Origin: Citricoccus muralis
Lineage (GTDB): Bacteria > Actinomycetota > Actinomycetes > Actinomycetales > Micrococcaceae
Reading direction: 5' to 3'
DNA length: 64,000 bases
Assembly: GCF_029637705.1 (NCBI RefSeq)
Contig: NZ_CP121252.1
Coordinates: 496,001 to 560,000 of the forward strand
Of this stretch, positions 57,326-64,000 are shown in pieces. The notes under the pieces were generated by a model. The model did no database searches. It was not told the DNA's origin and worked only from the letters and a program-made list of their open reading frames with translations. How positions within the stretch are numbered: the first letter of the stretch is position 1; each line of letters starts with the position of its first letter. The position numbers were made by a program, and so were the translations under genes.

Positions 57326-57419
57326 CCATCGTTTCTGGCGGTAGCACCCTCGCCCGCGAAAATTCACGGCAGGGTTGCTGCGGCGTCGTCGATCCAGATC
57401 TCTCGGCCGCTCGGGATGG
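57326..57419 (-). ncRNA. SAM-I (S-box) riboswitch-like leader upstream of acsA
   Basis: Read on the minus strand, P1 CCATC/GATGG closes a structure containing GAGCGGCCGAGAGATCTGG, GACGCCGCAGCAACC and GAGGGTGCTACCGCCAG. These are the S-box landmarks: GAGAGA internal loop, GCAACC junction and GGTGCTA before the closing P4/P1 strands. The ribosome binding site AAAGAGG of acsA begins two bases after P1, so SAM could act on translation. The identification is by motif, not by covariance search. Confidence 0.72.
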
Positions 57420-57664
57420 TCAGATTCCAGTCTACAAACCGAGGCTGTGTCTCAGCTCCACAGTGACGAAATGGGTAGCACGTGAAGCCGGTCACGCGTG
57501 GTCATCGAGGGGCGGTGATCGTCGGGACCGGGGTGAGGTGCTCTGGCCTCATCGTCGTAGGTTGTTTACAGCGGAAAACTGCTCTGACAGGGCATGATGT
57601 TCATTCACCTGCAGATTTGCCAGGGTCCATCTGCAGATCTGCCACCTTCATCGGGGCGCACGAA

Positions 57665-57694
57665 AGCCGCAGGCATCGGGGATGCTCAGCGGCT
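57665..57694 (-). terminator. Interrupted hairpin downstream of osmC
   Basis: AGCCGC and GCATC pair with GATGC and GCGGCT around a GGG loop, with small bulges, 23 bases after the osmC stop in its reading direction. Between here and the acsA leader (57420-57664) I see no gene; the hexamer CTGCAGAT occurs twice near 57609 and 57631. Confidence 0.5.
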
Positions 57695-57716
57695 CTCGTG
57701 AAGGCGTTCGCGCGGG

Positions 57717-58310
57717 TCAGGCGTCGGCGTTGGTTACCGTGAGGAACGGTGTGGGGGCGTCGACGGCCTGGTTGCGGTTCTCGAAGCCCAGTGCGTTGTT
57801 CAGTGCGTTTTCGGCATCGAACTCGACGACCTTCTCTGCGAACTGCCACTGCACGGTGACCTCGGAGCCGGCCGCCGAGCGGATCAGATTGATGGCGGGG
57901 CAGGTGTGCTCGACGTCGCGAGCGAACTGGGTGAGTTTCTGCTCGTCGCGTTCGGAGGTGGCGACCACGATGTTGAGCTGCAGGGTGTGGAAGTGGGGCT
58001 GGACGTCGGCCTTGCCTTCGAGGCCACGCAGGTCCTGGGCCGCATAGACGTAAGTGTGGACGCCGTCGAGTGGCAGGTCCCGGGCGCCGGCCTGGGCTTC
58101 GATCACCACAGAGACGCAGCCGTTGAGCGCTCCGATGATGTATTCCATGGGGTTCGGGCCCTCATTCTTGCCGCCCATTTCGGTGGGCTCATCCACGAGG
58201 AATGAGTAGCCGCCGGCGGTGACGGTGGTCTGGGCGCTGCCGTGCCAGACACCGGAGGTGCGGTGAGAAACGGAGGATTCTACGGAGGGTGCATCTGCGA
58301 AAGTCGTCAT
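57717..58310 (-). CDS. OsmC/Ohr-family protein
   Basis: A 197-residue OsmC-fold protein with the two redox Cys, Cys65 in GALNGCVSVVIEA and Cys137 in EHTCPAINLI. Glu50 in GGKNEGPNPMEY is the conserved acid. Family members reduce organic hydroperoxides using lipoyl or thiol partners. The N-terminal 20-residue extension is longer than in Ohr, placing it in the general OsmC/YhfA branch. No ribosome binding site is obvious before ATG 58310, so it may be leaderless. It stands alone, upstream of acsA and divergent from nothing close. Confidence 0.88.
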   Translation of the reverse strand: MTTFADAPSVESSVSHRTSGVWHGSAQTTVTAGGYSFLVDEPTEMGGKNEGPNPMEYIIGALNGCVSVVIEAQAGARDLPLDGVHTYVYAAQDLRGLEGKADVQPHFHTLQLNIVVATSERDEQKLTQFARDVEHTCPAINLIRSAAGSEVTVQWQFAEKVVEFDAENALNNALGFENRNQAVDAPTPFLTVTNADA

Positions 58311-58385
58311 GGGTGCCAGCCTAGGGTGATGCCAGGATCGCGTCGAGGGGGGCGCAACCTGGCCGCAACATCAGGACATAGCACC

Positions 58386-58424
58386 GCCCCGGCCGCTCGG
58401 TACGAATACCGGAGCGGCCGGGGC
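58386..58424. terminator. Strong hairpin terminator downstream of catA
   Basis: A 13-bp perfect stem GCCCCGGCCGCTC/GAGCGGCCGGGGC with an inner GGTA/TACC extension and CGAA loop, 45 bases after the catA stop. Confidence 0.85.
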
Positions 58425-58468
58425 AGCGATAGTCAGTGTGATGACCAGAGTGGGGATCTGGCGGGTGA

Positions 58469-59320
58469 TCAGCGCTCCGGGTCCAGCACGAAGTCGTAGG
58501 TGGTCTGGTTGCCTTGGCCCTCGGCCGGCTGGATGTCGAGCATCAGCTCCGGCTTCACCGCCGAGGCGATGTCGTCGTCGTTGTGCTCGTCGCCGGGGAA
58601 GTAGAGCTGCGCGGTGAGCAGCTCGTGCCCGGGTGCGGAGACCTTCAGGTGCAGGTGGGCGGGACGCCAGGCGTGCCACCCGGCCGCGGCGATCAGCTGA
58701 CCGCAGGCGCCATCCGTGGGGATCTGGTATGGCGCGGGCTGGATGGTATCGATGGCGTAGTTGCCCTGCTCATCAACGGTGAACGTGCCGCGCAGGTTCC
58801 ACTCGGGCAGGTTCGGTGCGAACTGAGAGTAGAAGCCCTCGGCGTCGGCTTGCCACAGTTCCACCTTCGCGTCGGGCAGGACGGAACCGTCGGTGGAGCG
58901 AACCTGGCCCTGGAAGAGTAGCGGCGTGCCGGGCTCGTCATCACGGGTGGGCATGGTCCGGTTGTCCGCGGGCTGCGGCGCTTCCGGCACGTAGTAGGGG
59001 CCTTCGATGGAGCCCTTGTTACCTTCGCGGTGCTCCGTGGCCACCTCTTCGACCGAGTGCTCGAGCCAGACGTCGAGGAACAACGGCCATTCGCCGTCTT
59101 CACCGACCTTGATCAGCCACGCCTTCAGGGCGTTGAACTCGTCGTAGCTGACCTTTTTGTCCAGGATGATCTGGTTAGCGGCACCCACCAGGGCGCTGGC
59201 CAGTTCGTTGACGCGCTCCTGGGAGGCTTCGACTTTCGAGAGTTTGCCGGAGCGGCGGAAGGTGTCAGTGGCGGAAGCGCCCGAGGCGGCTGCGCTGGCT
59301 TCGGTGGTGTCCTGAGTCAT
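58469..59320 (-). CDS. catA: Catechol 1,2-dioxygenase (intradiol)
   Basis: A 283-residue intradiol dioxygenase that opens catechol to cis,cis-muconate, feeding the beta-ketoadipate pathway. Non-haem Fe(III) ligands are placed as in the family: Tyr164 (EGFYSQF), Tyr198 (APYQIP), His222 and His224 (RPAHLHL). An N-terminal helical dimerisation domain precedes the EGPYYVP motif. ATG 59320 has GAGGAG six bases upstream. The catB and catC genes usually adjoining it are absent here; it is flanked by osmC and the ssu genes, so catA appears to be alone. An 8-of-10 CRP/GlxR-like match lies at 59378-59393. Confidence 0.93.
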   Translation of the reverse strand: MTQDTTEASAAASGASATDTFRRSGKLSKVEASQERVNELASALVGAANQIILDKKVSYDEFNALKAWLIKVGEDGEWPLFLDVWLEHSVEEVATEHREGNKGSIEGPYYVPEAPQPADNRTMPTRDDEPGTPLLFQGQVRSTDGSVLPDAKVELWQADAEGFYSQFAPNLPEWNLRGTFTVDEQGNYAIDTIQPAPYQIPTDGACGQLIAAAGWHAWRPAHLHLKVSAPGHELLTAQLYFPGDEHNDDDIASAVKPELMLDIQPAEGQGNQTTYDFVLDPER

Positions 59321-59544
59321 CTCGATCTCCTCATGTCTCCGTGTGAGACGTATAGAACGGGTGCGATGGTGAGGCCCCGCGACGCGTTTCACACGGGCAT
59401 CCCACGCCGTCTATGGTGTGATCCGCATCATAGGGTGTATGTTTCCAGGTTAGGACGCGGTGAGGAGGAATAGAAATACCTTCTACTCTCAGACTCAGAG
59501 CCTGAGCGTATGAATCAGGGTGTTCTGAGATTCTGAAGAGTGCT

Positions 59545-60393
59545 TCAGGCCCAGCGACGCACCGCCCAGCGCTCAAGCACCCCGAGCAGGGCATCGGTGA
59601 TCTTGCCGATGACGGCCAGCAGGATGATGGCCAGGATGAGCCGGTCGGTCCGACCGTTGTTCTGCGAATCGGTGAGCAGGAAGCCCAGCCCCATGGAGGA
59701 GGCGATGAGTTCCGCGGCCACCAGGAAGAGCCAGGCCTGGGCCAGTGCCAGTCGCAACCCGGAGAAGATCGCCGGAACGACAGCGGGCAACTGCACGGTG
59801 AGCAACAGCCGGGTGCCGTGGTAGCCGAAGGCCCGGCCCGCTTCGACCAGGTGCGGGTCCACATGGCGTAGCGCGGAGTACAGGGTGGTGAACACGGGGA
59901 AGAACGCGCCGATCGCGATCAGGGTGACCTTCGAGTTTTCGCCGATCTGCAGCCACAGGATCAGCAGCGGCACCCAGGCCAGTGACGGCACGGCGCGCAG
60001 TGCGCCCAGCAACGGTGAGAAGAGGGCATCCGCCCAGCGGGAGAGGCCCAGCGCGGAGCCGAAGGTCAGCCCCAGCACGGCGCCGATGCCGAAGCCCAGC
60101 AGCACGCGCTGCACCGAGATGCCGATGTGCTGCCAGAGCTCGCCGCGCTCGATCAGACTGAGCCCGGCATTGAACACGGAGGAGGGGGAGGGGAGCTGTA
60201 CGGCCGAGAACACCCCGGCGGCCGTGACCGCCCACCAGAGCGCCAGCAGCGCCAGGGGCACGACGGCACCCACGAGCACGGCCACACCGCGCCGGTTCAA
60301 CAACGAGCTGCGTTTGCGCGGGGGCGCGACGGTGGATCCTGACTCCGACGTCGGATCAGTAGCGGGCGCCGGGTTCTGAATGGTGGCGCTCAT
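59545..60393 (-). CDS. ssuC: Sulfonate-type ABC transporter permease, SsuC-like
   Basis: A 282-residue permease with six membrane helices. The ATPase-coupling EAA-like loop is visible as EAGRAFGYHGTRLLLTVQLPAVVPAIFSGLRLALAQAW. It belongs to the SsuC/TauC/NrtB group for sulfonates, taurine or nitrate. ATG 60393 was preferred over GTG 60402 because GAGGAG is placed correctly. It is the last gene of the ssuB-ssuA-ssuC unit. No monooxygenase (ssuD/tauD) gene is in the window. Confidence 0.88.
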   Translation of the reverse strand: MSATIQNPAPATDPTSESGSTVAPPRKRSSLLNRRGVAVLVGAVVPLALLALWWAVTAAGVFSAVQLPSPSSVFNAGLSLIERGELWQHIGISVQRVLLGFGIGAVLGLTFGSALGLSRWADALFSPLLGALRAVPSLAWVPLLILWLQIGENSKVTLIAIGAFFPVFTTLYSALRHVDPHLVEAGRAFGYHGTRLLLTVQLPAVVPAIFSGLRLALAQAWLFLVAAELIASSMGLGFLLTDSQNNGRTDRLILAIILLAVIGKITDALLGVLERWAVRRWA

Positions 60394-60398
60394 CGGGC

Positions 60399-61445
60399 TC
60401 ACTCCTCGGTATCGTCGGCGTCGGCCGGATCAGCAGCCGCCTCGGCGAAGCGCGGTTCGAAGAGCTCCTCGAGCGCGGTGTCGATGGTGGCCTGGTCGTC
60501 GACGTCGCCAGTGGAGACGAAGATCGGGGCGATGCGCTCCAGCACCGCGTACTGGTCGTCGCCGGGCACCGGGCTGATATCGAAACCGGAGCGCTCGCCG
60601 ATCACAGTCTGGGCCAGCTCAAGGTCAATATCCGCTTCGTCCGCCAGGATCTGTGCGGTCTCATCGGGGTTCTCCAGCGCCCATGCGCGGGCACGCTCGT
60701 AGGTGTCCACGACCAGCTGTGCCAACTCTGGGGACTCCTCGATGAAGGACTCGGTGGCATTGAGGAAGCTGTAGGTGTTCAGATCCACATTGCGGTAGAA
60801 CAGATTCGCCCCCTCGGACTCGGCGGAAGCCATGATCGGGTCCAGCCCGGCCCAGGCGTCGACCGAGCCATTCTGCAGGGCGGTGCGGCCATCGGCGTGC
60901 TGTAGGTTCTGCACCTCCACGCTGTTCAGGTCCACCCCGGCCTCGTCGAGCGCCTGGACAAGGAAGAAGTAAGGGTCGGTGCCGCGGGTGGCGGCCACGG
61001 AGGACCCCTCCAGGTCGGTGACCTCGGTGATGTCGGAATCCTCGGCGGCGACCAGCGCGGTCCACTCCACGTTGCCCACCACGTCGATGGTCTTGATCGG
61101 GGTGCCCGTAGAGCGGGAGAGCAACGCGGCCGAGCCGGCCGTGGAGCCGACGTCGATGGCGTTGGCGCGCAGGTTCTCGTTCGCTTTGTTCGATCCGGCG
61201 GAGAACACCCACTCGACGTCGACGCCGTCGGCCTCCAGCTCTTCTTCCAGCCAGCCCTGCTCCTTGATGATCAGCGAGAGCGGGTTATAGGTGGCGTAGT
61301 CGATGCTCAGGGTGTCGACGCTGGAGCCGTTCCCGTCCCCGGTGTTCTCGCCGGATCCACCCTCTCCCGCGCAGGCAGTGAGGGTCAACGCCGCGGCGGC
61401 CACTGCGGCGATGGATGTGATCAGGGTGCGAGTGGACTGTGTCAT
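60399..61445 (-). CDS. ssuA: Sulfonate-type ABC transporter substrate-binding lipoprotein, SsuA-like
   Basis: A 348-residue NMT1/SsuA-like binding protein. It has a signal peptide with lipobox LTLTAC (Cys25) and a mature region typical of aliphatic sulfonate binders: LSIDYATYNPLSLIIKEQGWLEEEL, VDVGSTAGSAAL and GSVDAWAGLDPIMA. It overlaps ssuB by four bases and precedes ssuC by five. The family also takes taurine, nitrate or thiamine precursors; SAM-riboswitch control favours a sulfur source. Confidence 0.85.
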   Translation of the reverse strand: MTQSTRTLITSIAAVAAAALTLTACAGEGGSGENTGDGNGSSVDTLSIDYATYNPLSLIIKEQGWLEEELEADGVDVEWVFSAGSNKANENLRANAIDVGSTAGSAALLSRSTGTPIKTIDVVGNVEWTALVAAEDSDITEVTDLEGSSVAATRGTDPYFFLVQALDEAGVDLNSVEVQNLQHADGRTALQNGSVDAWAGLDPIMASAESEGANLFYRNVDLNTYSFLNATESFIEESPELAQLVVDTYERARAWALENPDETAQILADEADIDLELAQTVIGERSGFDISPVPGDDQYAVLERIAPIFVSTGDVDDQATIDTALEELFEPRFAEAAADPADADDTEE

Positions 61446-62299
61446 GCGTAGACCTCCGAGGGGATGTCGCTAGTGTCAGCGGCGGATGAGCGAGCGGAAT
61501 GATGGGTGTCGACGCCGAGGCCGTCGAAGAGTTCGGCGCGCAGAGCGGCCAGCTCGGCCGAGGCGCGGTCGCGGGGGCGGGTGCCGGGCACCTCGACGAT
61601 GCGCTGCACGGTCGCACCCTCCGCGTCGGAGCCGGGAGCACGACCCAGCAGCAGGATCCGGTCTGAGAGCTGCAGTGCCTCGTCGACGTCGTGGGTCACG
61701 AGCAGGATGGTGGTGCCGGTGCGGGCATGGACATCCAGCAGCAGGTCCTGCATCTTGAGCCGGGTCAGCGCATCGAGGGCGCCGAAGGGCTCGTCCAGTA
61801 GCAGCACGCCGGGGCGGCGGGCCAGCGCCCGGGCCAGGGAAGTGCGCTGGGCCATGCCACCGGAGACCTCGCGGGGCCGGTGGTCGGCCACATGGCTGAG
61901 CCCCACCAGGCTGAGCAGTTCGTCCACCCGGGCGCGACCGTCCGAGGCTGAGGTGCCACGGGGGAGCCCGAGGGCGACGTTGGCGTGGATGGTGCGCCAG
62001 GGCAGCAGCCGCGGCTCCTGGAAACCGACGGCGGTGCGCTCATCGTGGGCGCGGACCGGGGAACCGTCGATGAGTACCTGACCCGAGTTCTCAGTATCGA
62101 GGCCACCGACGGTGCGCAGCAGGGTGGACTTCCCGCAGCCGGAGGCGCCGATGATCGAGAGCACCTCACCGGGGCGGACATCGAGATCGACGTCGCGCAG
62201 CACGGTGCGGTGAGAATCGCCGACCGGGAAGGCGCGTCCTACCTGGCGGAATTCGACCGAGAGTTGGGTCGAGGAGTTGACGGATGACACCGAAGACAT
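61442..62299 (-). CDS. ssuB: Sulfonate-type ABC transporter ATPase, SsuB-like
   Basis: A 285-residue ATPase with Walker A GASGCGKST, Q-loop QEPRLLPW, signature VSGGMAQRTSLARALARRPGVLLLDEPFGALD and H-loop VTHDVDEA. The sequence is of the SsuB/TauB/NrtD type. ATG 62299 has GGAG 10 bases upstream; this GGAG lies in the 3' strand of the riboswitch P1 helix, so SAM binding could hide it. It is the first gene of the operon. Confidence 0.9.
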   Translation of the reverse strand: MSSVSSVNSSTQLSVEFRQVGRAFPVGDSHRTVLRDVDLDVRPGEVLSIIGASGCGKSTLLRTVGGLDTENSGQVLIDGSPVRAHDERTAVGFQEPRLLPWRTIHANVALGLPRGTSASDGRARVDELLSLVGLSHVADHRPREVSGGMAQRTSLARALARRPGVLLLDEPFGALDALTRLKMQDLLLDVHARTGTTILLVTHDVDEALQLSDRILLLGRAPGSDAEGATVQRIVEVPGTRPRDRASAELAALRAELFDGLGVDTHHSARSSAADTSDIPSEVYA

Positions 62300-62311
62300 T
62301 GAGATCACACT

Positions 62312-62425
62312 CCATCGTTCCTGGCGGTAGCACCCTTGCCCGGAAGTCGACGGTAGGAAAACGCATTCGACTGCGGAGGGTTGCTGCGGCGTCAACGAGC
62401 CAGATCTCTCGGCCGCTCTGGATGG
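62312..62425 (-). ncRNA. SAM-I (S-box) riboswitch-like leader upstream of ssuBAC
   Basis: Read on the minus strand, P1 CCATC/GATGG encloses AGAGCGGCCGAGAGATCTGG, GACGCCGCAGCAACC and AAGGGTGCTACCGCCAGG, matching S-box landmarks. It closely resembles the leader of acsA; the P3 hairpin is longer here. The last G residues of P1 form part of the GGAG ribosome binding site of ssuB, which suggests translational control: high SAM closes P1 and shuts off sulfonate import. Identified by motif only. Confidence 0.78.
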
Positions 62426-62480
62426 TTACCCGTTCATCCTAGACGGATTAAGGGGGTGCGGGTCAAAAACGCGTTAACAA

Positions 62481-62516
62481 TGCCCGGGGCGGATCCGTGA
62501 AGATCCACCCCGGGCA
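62481..62516 (-). terminator. Hairpin terminator downstream of hpaB
   Basis: TGCCCGGGG plus GGATC pair with GATCC plus CCCCGGGCA around a CGTGAA loop, with one mismatch, 16 bases after the hpaB stop. Confidence 0.8.
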
Positions 62517-62531
62517 CTAAGTTGTGCGGGC

Positions 62532-64000
62532 TTAGCTGCGCTTCATATAGGCATTGATGTCGTTGCTGTTGAACAGGTCCGGCACGGTCCAGCCATCGAG
62601 GTCATATTCGGCCATGCACTGCTCGACCATTCCGTTCATCACGTTGGTGGTGCCGTTGTTCATCGCGTTCATCAACATCTCGACGCGCACGTTCTCGTGG
62701 TTGCCGGAATAGTTGCGCTCGTAGAGCTCGTGTCGACCGCCAAACTCGGAGCCGATCGCATCCCAGAGCAGCTTCATGAGTTTCACCCGGTCGACCGCCT
62801 CGATGCCGTCGGAGCCGCGCACATACTTGTCGAGGTAGGGGCGGATCTGAGCATTCTTGAAGTCCAGTGCACCGGAGGGAAGATAGATCAGTCCGGAGGC
62901 GACATCCTGCTCGATGATCTCCTTGATGCGTGGGTACCCCTGCGCCATGAACATGCGGTAGGCCATGCCGTAGTCCATCTTCGGTAGCACCGACCCATTG
63001 GGGCCCTCATCGGGGTTGAGCATCATCGCGTCGGCCAGTGCCCAGAACATGTTGCGCCACCCGATGACTTCGCCGGCGCGGGCCTGTACGCCGCGGAAAT
63101 CCTTGGTGCCAGCGATCTCCAGGGCCTTCAGTAGCAGTCCGGCGATGAAGTCGAGCTTGACGGCCAGCCGGATACAGCCCTGGAACGTGAACCGCTGAAT
63201 GAACCCGGTCTGCGGCATGAACCCGTTGATCTGATCCGGGTCACCGTAGGCGAAGATGTTCTCCCAAGGCACGAGGACCTTGTCGAAGATGAACACGGCG
63301 TCGTTCTCATCCATCCGCGACGACAGCGGGTAGTCGAACGGCGTCCCCGTCACCGCCGCGTTCTGCGCGTAGGAGGTGCGGGAGATGAGCTTAATGCCCG
63401 GTGCGTCCATCGGCACGGTGCAGATGATCGCGAACTCCTTCTTTTTGATCGGCAGGCCGTAGTGGGAGATGAAGTTGAAGTTGGTGATGGCCGAGCCGGT
63501 GGCCACCACCTTGGCGCCGGAGACGATCACCCCGTTGTCGGTCTCCTTCTCGACCCGCATGAACACGTCTTCAACCTGGTCTGGCGGCAGGTGCCGATCC
63601 ACCGGTGGGTTGATGATCGCGTGGTTCCAATACAGGATCTTCTCCTGGGATTCTCGGTACCAGCGCTGAGCGTTTTCCTGGTAGGGGGAGTAGAACTCGG
63701 GCATCGCGCCCAAGGTGCCGAGGAAAGCCGCTTTGTAATCGGGGGAGCGTCCGAACCAGCCGTAGCTCATTCGCGCCCATTCCTCGATGGCGGTGCGTGA
63801 CTCCTTCAGGTCCTCGACGGAGCGGGGCACCTTGAAGAAGGGGTGCGTCAGGCCGCCGTTGCCCGTATCGGTGGGAACGAGCAGCTTGTCGGCGTGCTCA
63901 GGTTGGTGGAAGCCGTCGTACATGCGGGCCACCATGCGCACCGAATTGCGGAAGGCGGGGTGCGTGGTCACATCCTCCACGCGCTCACCGTGGATGTAGA
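62532..64000 (-). CDS. hpaB: HpaB, 4-hydroxyphenylacetate 3-monooxygenase oxygenase subunit (5' truncated by window)
   Basis: The C-terminal 489 codons of the FADH2-dependent oxygenase that hydroxylates 4-hydroxyphenylacetate to 3,4-dihydroxyphenylacetate. The frame is open to the right edge ([20 protein letters not shown]), so the start is outside the window. Family landmarks are [72 protein letters not shown] and [17 protein letters not shown]. The flavin reductase partner HpaC is not in the window. Related enzymes act on other phenols, so specificity is by family. No PaaR-type motif can be checked because the promoter lies outside. Confidence 0.9.
   Translation of the reverse strand, partial: YIHGERVEDVTTHPAFRNSVRMVARMYDGFHQPEHADKLLVPTDTGNGGLTHPFFKVPRSVEDLKESRTAIEEWARMSYGWFGRSPDYKAAFLGTLGAMPEFYSPYQENAQRWYRESQEKILYWNHAIINPPVDRHLPPDQVEDVFMRVEKETDNGVIVSGAKVVATGSAITNFNFISHYGLPIKKKEFAIICTVPMDAPGIKLISRTSYAQNAAVTGTPFDYPLSSRMDENDAVFIFDKVLVPWENIFAYGDPDQINGFMPQTGFIQRFTFQGCIRLAVKLDFIAGLLLKALEIAGTKDFRGVQARAGEVIGWRNMFWALADAMMLNPDEGPNGSVLPKMDYGMAYRMFMAQGYPRIKEIIEQDVASGLIYLPSGALDFKNAQIRPYLDKYVRGSDGIEAVDRVKLMKLLWDAIGSEFGGRHELYERNYSGNHENVRVEMLMNAMNNGTTNVMNGMVEQCMAEYDLDGWTVPDLFNSNDINAYMKRS

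Noticed and set aside
55453-57597. 714-codon rightward frame opposite acsA
   Set aside because: The minus-strand frame is an unmistakable acetyl-CoA synthetase; the Gly/Val-rich plus-strand translation is a shadow.

Overview
The window is high-GC DNA from an actinomycete, most likely a member of the Micrococcales. This rests on strong GGAGG-type ribosome binding sites mixed with some apparently leaderless starts, a DUF222/HNH (13E12-type) endonuclease, GlxR/CRP-like palindromes, an actinobacterial paaABCDE order and SAM-I (S-box) leaders. The genus cannot be fixed from the sequence alone. No rRNA, tRNA, CRISPR array, insertion sequence or prophage is visible.

Layout. (1) 0-20 kb is an aerobic phenylacetate (PAA) catabolon split into several transcription units. 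The ring-epoxidase operon paaABCD(E) runs left off the window edge. Divergent from it is paaI-paaK-paaR. paaZ is at 7.8-9.9 kb and paaJ-paaF-paaH at 16.9-19.9 kb. The paaA/paaI, paaZ and paaJ promoters, and that of an MHS-family transporter at 22.6-23.9 kb, share a TetR-type operator, TTACCGACCGWTCGTT, so one local regulator (PaaR) probably controls the set. Embedded among these genes are panD, a hotdog thioesterase, and two back-to-back carboxylate symporter operons: DUF485-actP on the minus strand, and LytS/LytTR kinase-regulator, small membrane protein and SSS symporter on the plus strand. (2) 20-30 kb is chromosomal housekeeping and accessory sequence: an AHAS-like ThDP enzyme divergent from an Lrp regulator, an acyltransferase-like membrane protein, a lipoprotein gamma-glutamyltransferase, a heme oxygenase divergent from a siderophore-interacting reductase, a lytic transglycosylase and a holin-like protein with a probable CTG start.

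(3) 30-55 kb is a catabolic island that looks lower in GC than its flanks. Its left half has a fused alpha/beta 2-oxoacid (acetoin-type) dehydrogenase E1, an E2 and two SDRs, divergent from a VOC protein and a GntR/FCD regulator. An SDR, a complete Liv-type ABC importer, a zinc alcohol dehydrogenase, an iron alcohol dehydrogenase and an aldehyde dehydrogenase follow. BamHI-like palindromes centred on TTGGATCCAA sit at both promoters of this half and mark a GntR regulon. Its right half has a KDPG-type aldolase, a KDG-type sugar kinase, a second copy of the AHAS-like ThDP enzyme, a LysR regulator, a complete tripartite tricarboxylate transporter (TctCBA) and a divergent SDR. The substrates are not identifiable from sequence. 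The genes read as uptake, stepwise oxidation, C-C cleavage and entry into central metabolism.

(4) 55-64 kb holds acetyl-CoA synthetase (acsA) behind a SAM riboswitch, an OsmC protein, catechol 1,2-dioxygenase (catA), a sulfonate-type ABC importer (ssuBAC order) behind a second SAM riboswitch, and the 5'-truncated hpaB of 4-hydroxyphenylacetate hydroxylation running off the right edge. PAA, catechol and HPA genes together with acetate uptake and activation suggest an organism adapted to aromatic and short-chain acids.
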